NCBI GenBank assembly: GCA_023134875.1 | Contig: JAGLUH010000099.1 | Span: 1-5,697, forward strand | Source: Candidatus Zixiibacteriota bacterium | Lineage (GTDB): Bacteria > Zixibacteria > MSB-5A5 > CAIYYT01 | Length of the DNA stretch: 5,697 nucleotides | Direction of reading: 5' to 3' | Shown: piece after piece, positions 1-5,697 of the stretch | Numbering within the stretch: position 1 is the first letter of the stretch | How the letters are laid out: each line of letters starts with the position of its first letter | Program-made: the position numbers and the translations under genes | The notes under the pieces: generated by a model | What the model saw: the letters and a program-made list of their open reading frames with translations, nothing else | Database searches by the model: none | What the model was told of the DNA's origin: nothing

Positions 1-160
1 CAGCCGGTTGAAAATCACTGATCAGTATTGTCACTTTCTCGCCCAGGATATTGTAGATCACCAGTGACACCGGTTTCGCCCGATCGAGCGAGTAAGAGAT
101 GATGGTTGTCGGATTGAAGGGATTGGGATAATTTTGCTCTAACTGAAAATCATGCGGCAG
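1..160 (-). other. C-terminal type A sorting / FlgD-Ig-like domain (truncated by window edge)
   Basis: Residues about 832-884 read LPHDFQLEQNYPNPFNPTT followed by a strand-rich stretch with SLDRAKPVSLVIYNILGEKV. This is the classic opening of the C-terminal domain found on type IX secretion cargo and in FlgD-like Ig folds: a NYPNPFNPxT signature, then the VxLxIYNxLGxxV strand. About 53 residues are visible. The remaining 30 or so and the stop codon would lie beyond position 1. Whether this host has a type IX system cannot be told from the window. Confidence 0.9.
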
Positions 161-2653
161 TGCTATCTCGATATCGTCCACCGCAGTGGAGGTGTACAAA
201 TCGGCGTTGGCGAAGAGATCAAACCCGAAGCCGGCGTTGCGATTATCGATCCAGGCGCAGAAATAATAGCCGCCTTTCATCACCGCAACCGGCTGCTGTT
301 CCCGGGCGTCAGCCGCAGCGGTACTGATCCGCCAGTTGTTGCCCATCAGGAAGCCGTCGAAGCGCACGAACTGGAGCCAGCCGCGCGGTACTCCGGTTCT
401 CAGATCAGTCCAACAAACCAGCAGCGCATCGCCAACATCGCCGGTAAGTCTCAGATCACAGAAATGCAGATTGGGCTGCTGGGAAACCGTCCATTCGGGG
501 CCGATCAGGTTACCGTTTTCATCGTAGCGATGCAGCTTCACGGCGCTGCCACCGATCTGAGAGTCCACATAGGCGATATAGAAATCGCCGCGTGACCGGT
601 GCCTGAAGATATCCGCAGCCAGGATGTTGACGGAGGCCGTATCCACCGCAAGCGCTGTATTGCCGCCTGCGGTGTTGCCGTTAGCGGCAAAGCGTTGGAA
701 GTAATTGACCTGCCGGGAACCGATGACGGCAATCCAACTGATAACAAAAGCGCCATCCCCTGTTGTGGAAATATGCGGCGCCATATTCTCAGAAGCGGCG
801 GCCAGATTGGAAACCTGCTGATTAGCGCCGAGGGTGTTTCCCTGATTGTTGTATCTCTGTAAATAGATTTCTTTCTTGCTGTTTCGCTGGTCGATCCAGA
901 CGATGGCGTAATCACCGTTATCGGCGACGGCAACATCAGGATCGGATTTCGGCAGCGTGGTGCCGTCATCGTTGACCAAGAAGTTTAGCCCTACCTGGCC
1001 GCCGTTATCCTCGAAGCGCTGCGCAAAGATATTCTGACCGGCAAAACCATCCTCATTGCGGCAATCCTCCCAGACGACGGTTATCCTGCCCGAGACCGGC
1101 GAAGCCGCACAGGCGGGTTGCGCCTGCCGCCAGCGATAGAGGTCCTTGTTGACTTTCCAGGCCGCGCCGATCCGATTGCCGCCGGTATCCATTAATTGCA
1201 GGTAGATATCTCCTTCGTCGTTTTGAGTCTCCTGCCACACCACTACCATCCTGTCATTGCGCAACGCCGCCAGGTCGGGTGCATACTGCTGGGAACCGAC
1301 AATGTCGTTATTATGCAGCAGGTTGGTTCCGCTTTTCTCGTATTGGTTGTCCAGTCGCTGTCCATAGATGTCCTGATGATAGTTGCGGCGGTCATCCCAG
1401 ACCAGGTGACCACCTGAGGTGAAGATGGTCACTGCAGGCGCGCTACGTTCTCCCTTTGCGCTCACATCCACCATCTGCTTGTTGAAATTGACAAGGCTGC
1501 CATCAGCGCCGATCCGCTGGAAAACTATTTCAGCGCTGCTGTCCAGGTTAAGCCAGGCACACGCCGCGCCGCCGTCAGAAGATGATCTGGTACAAAGGTT
1601 CCAGCAGATATTGCTGTCGGCGGCATTGAGCTGATAATTACTGCCGATCAGCGTCCCGGAAGTCGAGACCAACTGCGCGAAGATACTCTGTCCCCCTTCA
1701 CGATCAGAAATCCAGGCAACCAGGTATCCGGCGGCGGTGACGTACGCCAACTGCGCGCTAAACTGATAGGCTGTTTCATAGAGCGGATCAGCCGGCTTGA
1801 TATCGCCGGAGATCGGATTGCCGGAGGAATCAAAGAGCCGCAGGTAAACATCGGTTTCGCCATCACGGGCATCCTCCCAGGTGACGGCAAAGCCGGAACT
1901 ATTGCAGGTCACAGCAGGCGCAAGCCGAAAAGTTGAGATTACGTTTTCGTTGACCTGAAAGTTGCTTCCCTGCAAGGCCCCTGTCGACGAGAGAAGCTGA
2001 CCGTAGATATTGGCGCCGTTACGTGCGTCTTCCCAGACGACGATAAAACCGCCACCGGAAAAGGCGGCCACTGCCGGCAGATTGACAGCATTGGTCGCGG
2101 CACTATCGTTCATTATGACTCTCTCGACATAGGCGGAGAGGTTGCCGTCGAATGTAGTCGCATAAAGGCAGGCCGATTCTTCTTCAGCCCAGACCACGAC
2201 AAGGTTGCCGGCGCCGTTGACAGCCACCCGCGGTTGGCGTTGCGATGAGAAAGCATCGTCATGGATTAAGCGTAGATTGCCGCCGGACGGGTTACCCTGG
2301 GGGTCGAAAAGTTGTGCGTAAATATCCCAGTCGCCGTTGCGATCATCCTCCCAGACCGCGATAACGCTGTTGTCGGCAAAACTGGCAATATCGGGATAGC
2401 GTTGGGCGAATGTCGATGATGAGCCGTCGTCATAAACCTTGATATCAGAGAAGTTTAGACTTGTTGACTTAAAGTGATGCTGCATCTGCGGCGAAACAGA
2501 AGGCAGGCCCTGGTAACTCTTGTGGTTCAGAGACCGCTGCTGCCAGCGTTCCAGACGCTCTTGTGGCAGCGAGACGCCTGCGGCAGAGTATGATAACGCG
2601 AGAATAGCAATCGTGATGGTGGCTATCAGAAGAATACGATGAGTTCGGCTCAA
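1..2653 (-). CDS. Secreted WxDxRN-repeat (probable beta-propeller) protein with T9SS/FlgD-like C-terminal tail, partial
   Basis: An open frame of 884 codons runs without a stop from a TTG start at 2653-2651 to the left edge, so the C-terminus is missing. TTG is chosen because a strong Shine-Dalgarno (AAGGAGGG) lies 3-4 bases upstream, an in-frame TAA overlaps that site, and translation from TTG begins with a clear signal peptide. The next in-frame ATG is at residue 57 and would remove it. Residues 1-25 are the signal peptide, about 26-85 a linker, about 86-821 fourteen repeats of about 54 residues, and about 832-884 the start of a C-terminal sorting-type domain containing LEQNYPNPFNPTT. Such tails are known on exported proteins of Bacteroidetes and related phyla, where they direct type IX secretion or resemble FlgD Ig-like domains. 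The repeats suggest beta-propeller blades. No catalytic motif is recognised, so ligand and function are unknown. It is transcribed divergently from the PBP operon. Confidence 0.88.
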   Translation of the reverse strand, partial: MSRTHRILLIATITIAILALSYSAAGVSLPQERLERWQQRSLNHKSYQGLPSVSPQMQHHFKSTSLNFSDIKVYDDGSSSTFAQRYPDIASFADNSVIAVWEDDRNGDWDIYAQLFDPQGNPSGGNLRLIHDDAFSSQRQPRVAVNGAGNLVVVWAEEESACLYATTFDGNLSAYVERVIMNDSAATNAVNLPAVAAFSGGGFIVVWEDARNGANIYGQLLSSTGALQGSNFQVNENVISTFRLAPAVTCNSSGFAVTWEDARDGETDVYLRLFDSSGNPISGDIKPADPLYETAYQFSAQLAYVTAAGYLVAWISDREGGQSIFAQLVSTSGTLIGSNYQLNAADSNICWNLCTRSSSDGGAACAWLNLDSSAEIVFQRIGADGSLVNFNKQMVDVSAKGERSAPAVTIFTSGGHLVWDDRRNYHQDIYGQRLDNQYEKSGTNLLHNNDIVGSQQYAPDLAALRNDRMVVVWQETQNDEGDIYLQLMDTGGNRIGAAWKVNKDLYRWRQAQPACAASPVSGRITVVWEDCRNEDGFAGQNIFAQRFEDNGGQVGLNFLVNDDGTTLPKSDPDVAVADNGDYAIVWIDQRNSKKEIYLQRYNNQGNTLGANQQVSNLAAASENMAPHISTTGDGAFVISWIAVIGSRQVNYFQRFAANGNTAGGNTALAVDTASVNILAADIFRHRSRGDFYIAYVDSQIGGSAVKLHRYDENGNLIGPEWTVSQQPNLHFCDLRLTGDVGDALLVCWTDLRTGVPRGWLQFVRFDGFLMGNNWRISTAAADAREQQPVAVMKGGYYFCAWIDNRNAGFGFDLFANADLYTSTAVDDIEIALPHDFQLEQNYPNPFNPTTIISYSLDRAKPVSLVIYNILGEKVTILISDFQPA
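191..2398 (-). repeat. Fourteen tandem WxDxRN protein repeats of about 54 residues
   Basis: The repeated core reads roughly hhhVWxDxRNGxxDIYxQhhxxxGxxxGxNxxVN. The anchoring tryptophans are residues 101, 155, 207, 259, 314, 367, 419, 473, 528, 586, 640, 748 and 801, with Y695 in the equivalent place of repeat 12. Successive spacings are 52-58 residues. Repeats 1, 3, 4, 7, 9 and 10 match best. Repeats 2, 6, 11 and 12 are degenerate and lack the DxRN step. The similarity is at protein level, with no long identical DNA stretches noticed, so the array is old. Four-stranded blades of a beta-propeller, possibly two seven-bladed units, are an inference from period and copy number. Confidence 0.8.
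2579..2653 (-). other. Signal peptide of the repeat protein
   Basis: Residues 1-25 show a short basic n-region (MSRTHR), a hydrophobic core (ILLIATITIAILAL) and a small-residue c-region (SYSAA). Cleavage after A25 would satisfy the -3/-1 rule with S23 and A25. There is no lipobox cysteine, so this looks like a signal peptidase I substrate and not a lipoprotein. The cleavage site is predicted by eye. Confidence 0.75.
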
Positions 2654-2656
2654 GTT

Positions 2657-2664
2657 CCCTCCTT
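2657..2664 (-). promoter_or_regulatory. Shine-Dalgarno of the repeat-protein gene
   Basis: The minus strand reads AAGGAGGG ending three bases (AAC) before TTG at 2653-2651. It is a near-perfect anti-16S match and decides the TTG start. An in-frame TAA (2665-2663) overlaps its first bases, so translation cannot begin further upstream in this frame. Confidence 0.85.
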
Positions 2665-2688
2665 ACAGTTCGACGCTTGTTACTGCAA

Positions 2689-2694
2689 ACTATA
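2689..2694 (-). promoter_or_regulatory. Candidate -10 element for the repeat-protein gene
   Basis: The minus strand carries TATAGT (five of six to TATAAT), which would give a leader of roughly 30 bases before the TTG start. No good -35 box sits 16-18 bases upstream, so this is a weak call based on the hexamer and its position alone. Confidence 0.15.
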
Positions 2695-3017
2695 TGCCGA
2701 TTGTCACCTGAGTGCTCTCGCTCAGGATATCTTCACCGACAAAAACGCAAATTTCTCCAGCCGATGGTCGTGCGTAGATAAGTTCATACTTCATTTGAAT
2801 TTACAACTGTACGCTCTCGCTGTTCCATAGTTAAACAAGCCGGCTTTTTGTTAGGACTTAAAGCTGTAAACATTCCCCCTGTTAGGAGATTTCATAGACT
2901 GAGCAATTGGTTGCAGGGTGGGCTGCTTGCATTCACTGGTAAGTCGTTTTTTATTGACTCTGGTGGCCATGCAACCGACATTGTCGTAATCTAGGCTGGT
3001 TTATTGGTGTAGAAACG

Positions 3018-3030
3018 AGTAGCTGCTACT
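3018..3030. repeat. 13-base perfect palindrome just upstream of the PBP gene
   Basis: AGTAGC and GCTACT flank a single T. As DNA it could be a small operator. As RNA it could form a 5-bp stem with a CTG triloop. It directly abuts the ATG at 3031 and overlaps a very weak promoter-like pair (TTGGTG 3004-3009, TACTAT 3027-3032, 17-base spacing). A six-base perfect arm is expected by chance about once in ten regions of this size, so its function is uncertain. Confidence 0.3.
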
Positions 3031-3060
3031 ATGAAGCGGGACGAGAAAAAAGGTTATTAG
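3031..3060 (+). other. Nine-codon mini-ORF in frame with the PBP gene, ended by TAG
   Basis: ATG at 3031 opens MKRDEKKGY and stops at TAG 3058-3060. Two codons (GAC GGT) then separate it, in the same frame, from the PBP ATG at 3067. The peptide is strongly basic and charged, as expected for the cytoplasmic tail of a class A PBP just before its membrane anchor. It may be a short upstream leader ORF, the remnant of a longer PBP N-terminus cut by a nonsense change, or chance. No good ribosome binding site precedes its ATG. Confidence 0.3.
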
Positions 3061-3062
3061 GA
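3059..3062 (+). promoter_or_regulatory. Probable ribosome binding site of the PBP gene
   Basis: AGGA lies four bases before ATG 3067. It is short and close, clearly weaker than the AAGGAGGG of the divergent gene. A purine-rich AAAAAAGG tract ending at 3053 is the only alternative and is 13 bases away. Confidence 0.45.
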
Positions 3063-3066
3063 CGGT

Positions 3067-5163
3067 ATGGTTGCAAAGTTCTACTATGTTTTTGCCGGCC
3101 TGATCGTTTTCGCTGTGGCAGTCGTGCTCACGCTTGCTCTTATCTATCAGGACGATTTGCCCTCGATTGAAGAGATCTATAACATCGAGCCACCGCTGGT
3201 GACAACGATCTACGGCGCTGGCGGTGAGGTGCTGCAGAAATACCACTATCAGAACCGAATTCTGGTTCCCTACTCCAAGTTGCCGCCGCATCTGATCCAG
3301 GCGCTGGTCGCGACCGAGGATAGTCGTTTCTTTGACCACTGGGGTGTCCATTGGAAAGGGGTCTTAAGGGCGCTGTTTCGCAATCTGTGGGGCGGGTTCG
3401 GCACTCAGGGCGGTTCGACTATCACGCAACAATTGGCGCGGATGCTTTTTCTTACCCGCGAAGTGACACTGGCGCGCAAGATCAAGGAAGCGTTCACCTC
3501 GATCAAGATTGAGCATACCTATTCCAAGCAGGAAATCCTGGAAATGTATCTGAACAACTATTTCTTCGAGAATCGTTCCTATGGCATCGAGACTGCCGCG
3601 CGCTCATATTTCAACAAGAATACGGAGTCGCTGACGCTTCTGGAAGCGGCGACCTTGGTGGCGATTGTAAATGCGCCGGCGCGTTATTCGCCGATTAAAA
3701 GTCCGCGGCGCGCCCTGATGCGACGCAACTATGTTCTCAGTCGGATGCGCGCGGAGGGTTATATCAGCGCCCCGTTGTGCGACAGTTTGCAGCAACTGTC
3801 CATCGAACTCGACCTGTCGCAGAATGTGACGGGCGAGGCGCCCTATTTCACGGAAATGGTCAGGCAATACCTGATCGATAAACATGGTGAGGAGAAGTTC
3901 TACGGCGGTGGCCTGGCGGTATATACAACTTTGCAACCGCGACTGCAACGTGTCGCCGAAGAAGCAATCCGGGTGCAGACGGATACAATCCAGACCCGGA
4001 TCGAAAACAAGTACCCGCCGAATCACCACGCTTACACCATCGAGTATTACGACAGTGTCGGCGACAGCCTCGCCCACCGCTACAAGGAGATTCAGGCGGC
4101 CTTTGTGGCGATTGACAATGCGACCGGCGATATCATCGCCCTCGTGGGCGGCAAGGATTTCTCCGAATGGAAATTCAACCGCGCGGTGCAATCGACGTTG
4201 CAGCCAGGATCGGCGTTCAAGCCGTTTGTCTACACTGCTGCGGTTCATGCCGGATTTCGGCCTTCTGATATTCTCTATGATACACCGATTGTGCTCACCA
4301 TTCCCGGCGCCAGGGAGTGGCGACCGCACAATTTTGACGACCGATTTGACGGCCCGATGACATTGCGGGAGGGTCTGGCGCGGTCGCGCAACCTGATTGC
4401 GATAAAATTGCTGCAGAAGGTAACGCCGGAGCGGGTGATATTCTATGCCATGCGCATGGGGATTACCACGCCGCTGCGACCGGTGCCGACTCTGGCTATC
4501 GGTACGTCGGAAGTAAGACTGATAGATTTGGTTTCCGCCTTCTCCACCTTCCCCAACGGTGGTATTCATATCGCCCCCCGCTTCATCACGAGGGTGGTTG
4601 ACCGTTACGGCAATATCCTCGAAGAGAACCGCGTCGCCGACAAAGAGGTGGTGATGACAGCGGCGGCGGCGTATATGATGGTCAATCTGATGCAGTCGAC
4701 GCTCGATCATCCACGCGGCACGGGACAAAAAGCGAGGCGGCTGGGATTTCTGCGACCGGCCGGCGGCAAGACCGGCACCTCCGATAGTTTTTGCGATAAC
4801 TGGTTTATCGGCTACACACCGCAAATCACCAGCGGCAGTTGGGTCGGTTTCGATGACAAGACCTCGATTGGCAAGAATCAGACCGGCGCCACTAACGGAC
4901 TGCCGATCTGGACTAAGTTTATGATCGCCGCGCACGATACCCTGACGATCGAGGGTTTCGTCGAACCGAAGGGGATCGTTCACGCCACTGTCTGCCTCGA
5001 ATCTGGCAAACTGGCATCGCCCTATTGCACCAATACCGCCGATGAAGTGTTCCTTCAGCAGTTCCCCATCACTGAGGTTTGTCCTCTGCATTTGCATGGT
5101 GGATCGTTGCGGCCGAAAATCAATTCCAGCCAGGATACTACCGGGGAGATCAAGCGGTTTTGA
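3067..5163 (+). CDS. Class A (1A-family) penicillin-binding protein: peptidoglycan glycosyltransferase/transpeptidase
   Basis: A complete 698-residue protein that polymerises lipid II into glycan strands and cross-links their peptides, anchored in the cytoplasmic membrane with both domains outside. Residues 5-27 are the single membrane segment. The glycosyltransferase 51 domain (about 46-225) shows ATEDSRFFDHWGV with catalytic Glu84, GGSTITQQLAR (115-125), RKIKEA with the second acidic residue Glu141, EILEMYLN (156-163) and YGIETAA (172-178). The transpeptidase domain (about 345-620) shows SAFK (382-385, nucleophile Ser382), SRN (440-442) and KTGT (568-571). All key residues are present, so both activities are likely. 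The tail has a PBP 1A-style segment (VCLESGKLASPYC, then EVFLQQFPITEVC) with Cys643, Cys654 and Cys672. ATG 3067 leaves only four residues before the membrane segment, which is short for the family; see the mini-ORF at 3031. Homologues are often named mrcA or ponA. Its stop overlaps the start of the peptidase gene. Confidence 0.96.
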   Translation: MVAKFYYVFAGLIVFAVAVVLTLALIYQDDLPSIEEIYNIEPPLVTTIYGAGGEVLQKYHYQNRILVPYSKLPPHLIQALVATEDSRFFDHWGVHWKGVLRALFRNLWGGFGTQGGSTITQQLARMLFLTREVTLARKIKEAFTSIKIEHTYSKQEILEMYLNNYFFENRSYGIETAARSYFNKNTESLTLLEAATLVAIVNAPARYSPIKSPRRALMRRNYVLSRMRAEGYISAPLCDSLQQLSIELDLSQNVTGEAPYFTEMVRQYLIDKHGEEKFYGGGLAVYTTLQPRLQRVAEEAIRVQTDTIQTRIENKYPPNHHAYTIEYYDSVGDSLAHRYKEIQAAFVAIDNATGDIIALVGGKDFSEWKFNRAVQSTLQPGSAFKPFVYTAAVHAGFRPSDILYDTPIVLTIPGAREWRPHNFDDRFDGPMTLREGLARSRNLIAIKLLQKVTPERVIFYAMRMGITTPLRPVPTLAIGTSEVRLIDLVSAFSTFPNGGIHIAPRFITRVVDRYGNILEENRVADKEVVMTAAAAYMMVNLMQSTLDHPRGTGQKARRLGFLRPAGGKTGTSDSFCDNWFIGYTPQITSGSWVGFDDKTSIGKNQTGATNGLPIWTKFMIAAHDTLTIEGFVEPKGIVHATVCLESGKLASPYCTNTADEVFLQQFPITEVCPLHLHGGSLRPKINSSQDTTGEIKRF
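5143..5148 (+). promoter_or_regulatory. Candidate ribosome binding site of the signal peptidase-family gene
   Basis: GGGGAG inside the end of the PBP gene precedes TTG 5160 by 11 bases, a long but usable spacing. A weaker AAGCGG (5152-5157) is nearer. Because the start overlaps the PBP stop, translational coupling may reduce the need for a strong site. Confidence 0.4.
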
Positions 5164-5697
5164 TCAAACCATACCAGGCCGGTGAAGTACGCAAGCGCTC
5201 GCCCTGGGCGGCGTTGGTTTTCGGATTGATTACGCCCGGTCTTGGCCTGCTCTACTGCGGCCAAATGAAACATGCTCTCCTGGTATTGCTGGCGGCGATT
5301 ATACCCTGGCTGCTTATTGCCGTACTGAGTGACCCGTCGGTTAAGATCATTCTCCTGATTGTATATGCAGCGATATATGTCGCGCAAATTCTCTGGGCTA
5401 TATTAGTCGCGCTGCGTCTGGGGTCGGACTATCGGCTGCGGCGCTGCAATCGCGCGATTGTCTACGCCCTTTTTTTCATGCTCTTCGCCGTCTACAATGA
5501 AATCGACAGTAGTTACTTCACCGAACTGTCGACAGTGAGCAGCGAGAGTATGGCACCGGCGCTGGGTCGCAATGACATGGTGATGATTAACAAACTGGCC
5601 TATCATCGCGGCTCTCCCGCCGTTGGTGACGCCGTGATCTATTTCTCGGACAGCAGTTCCACACGCCGTTTCTGGGGAAGGATAATCGCCGGGCCGG
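5160..5697 (+). CDS. lepB: Signal peptidase I (S26) family protein with multi-pass N-terminus, partial
   Basis: 179 codons are visible before the right edge. TTG at 5160 is the proposed start because it overlaps the PBP stop (TTGA) and the frame from it begins MIKPYQAGEVRKRSPW, followed by a PGLGLLYCGQ turn of the small-membrane-domain type sometimes seen before signal peptidases. The next ATG (residue 36) would remove that segment. Hydrophobic stretches at about 16-33, 38-56, 61-86 and 98-113 give four likely membrane segments, against one or two in ordinary LepB. The periplasmic domain then starts with SSESMAPAL, the SxSMxP box with expected nucleophile Ser130, then DMVMINK and VGDAVIYF. 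Known enzymes next have KRxxxxPGD with the catalytic lysine. Here the text is WGRIIAGP, placing Gly173 at the lysine position. It would cleave signal peptides of exported proteins if active, and may be a lysine-less paralogue. Boxes beyond Pro179 are outside the window. Confidence 0.85.
   Translation, partial: MIKPYQAGEVRKRSPWAALVFGLITPGLGLLYCGQMKHALLVLLAAIIPWLLIAVLSDPSVKIILLIVYAAIYVAQILWAILVALRLGSDYRLRRCNRAIVYALFFMLFAVYNEIDSSYFTELSTVSSESMAPALGRNDMVMINKLAYHRGSPAVGDAVIYFSDSSSTRRFWGRIIAGP

Larger units (their letters stand above)
2654..3066. other. Divergent intergenic region
   Basis: This 413-base stretch separates the TTG start of the minus-strand gene from the ATG of the PBP gene, so both promoters must lie here. 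No sigma70-type promoter is convincing: TTGACT at 2954-2959 has no good -10 box at normal spacing. Visible structures are an inverted repeat CCTGAG/CTCAGG with an 8-base loop (2707-2726), a perfect 10-base palindrome AAGCCGGCTT followed by a short T run (2837-2849), CGACA-T-TGTCG (2976-2986) and AGTAGC-T-GCTACT (3018-3030). GCTCTCGCT occurs twice (2714-2722 and 2813-2821). No tRNA or riboswitch fold is recognised. The only reading frame of note is the mini-ORF at 3031. Confidence 0.7.

Noticed and set aside
152..595. 147-codon plus-strand frame opposite the repeat-protein gene, and similar short frames up to about 1890
   Set aside because: They are antisense or out-of-frame to a continuous 884-codon frame with signal peptide, repeats and sorting tail, and none shows a domain or a good ribosome binding site.
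2714..2821. Direct repeat GCTCTCGCT (2714-2722 and 2813-2821), one copy inside an inverted repeat
   Set aside because: Two copies of a 9-mer in a region this size have a fair chance of arising randomly, and the spacing of 99 bases shows no link to a promoter.
2639..2830. 63-codon plus-strand frame starting at ATG 2639
   Set aside because: It starts inside the divergent gene, crosses that gene's Shine-Dalgarno, has no ribosome binding site of its own, and its product resembles no known family.
2837..2849. AAGCCGGCTT palindrome followed by T5, terminator-like on the plus strand
   Set aside because: The palindrome has no room for a loop beyond a 3-bp stem, and no plus-strand gene upstream would need terminating. 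A 10-base palindrome is not surprising in 413 bases.
2954..2982. TTGACT as a -35 box for the PBP operon
   Set aside because: At 16-18 bases downstream the sequences CGACAT, GACATT and ACATTG are poor -10 boxes, so a promoter call cannot be supported.
3001..3351. 116-codon minus-strand frame overlapping the 5' end of the PBP gene
   Set aside because: It is antisense to the membrane anchor and first glycosyltransferase motif and shows no domain of its own.
3604..5097. 497-codon open frame on the minus strand opposite the PBP gene
   Set aside because: It lies wholly antisense to a PBP with all catalytic motifs intact. Its translation is arginine- and histidine-rich with no recognisable domain, and its length follows from the codon bias of the real gene.
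5055..5606. Minus-strand frames of 110 and 67 codons over the end of the PBP gene and the peptidase gene
   Set aside because: They are antisense to a frame with four membrane segments and the SxSMxP serine box, and their products look like random composition.

Overview
The window holds three genes: one large secreted-protein gene on the minus strand (cut by the left edge) and, divergent from it, a tight two-gene cell-envelope operon on the plus strand (the second gene is cut by the right edge). About 95% of the bases are accounted for. There is no RNA gene, insertion sequence, CRISPR array or phage-like gene.

Left part (1-2653, minus strand): a protein of at least 884 residues that starts at TTG behind a strong Shine-Dalgarno. 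It has a signal peptide, then 14 tandem repeats of about 54 residues, each centred on a VxWxDxRN...DIYxQ core. It ends in the type A / FlgD-Ig-like C-terminal tail with the NYPNPFNPTT signature, and the end of this tail lies outside the window. It is probably an exported or surface beta-propeller-type protein. Its function is unknown.

Middle (2654-3066): a 413-base divergent intergenic region carrying the 5' signals of both transcription units. It contains several short palindromes and a 9-codon reading frame. That frame is in phase with the downstream gene and separated from it by a single TAG.

Right part (3067-5697, plus strand): a complete class A penicillin-binding protein of 698 residues (glycosyltransferase plus transpeptidase). 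Its stop overlaps the TTG start of a signal peptidase I (S26) family protein with four predicted N-terminal membrane segments. The overlap suggests translational coupling. The serine motif of the peptidase is intact, but the position normally held by the catalytic lysine reads as glycine.

Organism: the NYPNPFNPTT tail, the secreted WxDxRN repeat protein, the TTG starts and the balanced base composition suggest a Gram-negative member of the Fibrobacteres-Chlorobi-Bacteroidetes superphylum or a related candidate phylum (Zixibacteria, Marinimicrobia and KSB1 are examples). This is inference from protein style and not a taxonomic proof. All three products act at or beyond the cytoplasmic membrane: one builds peptidoglycan, one belongs to the family that releases exported proteins, and one is an exported protein. 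The only linkage shown directly by the sequence is the PBP-peptidase operon.
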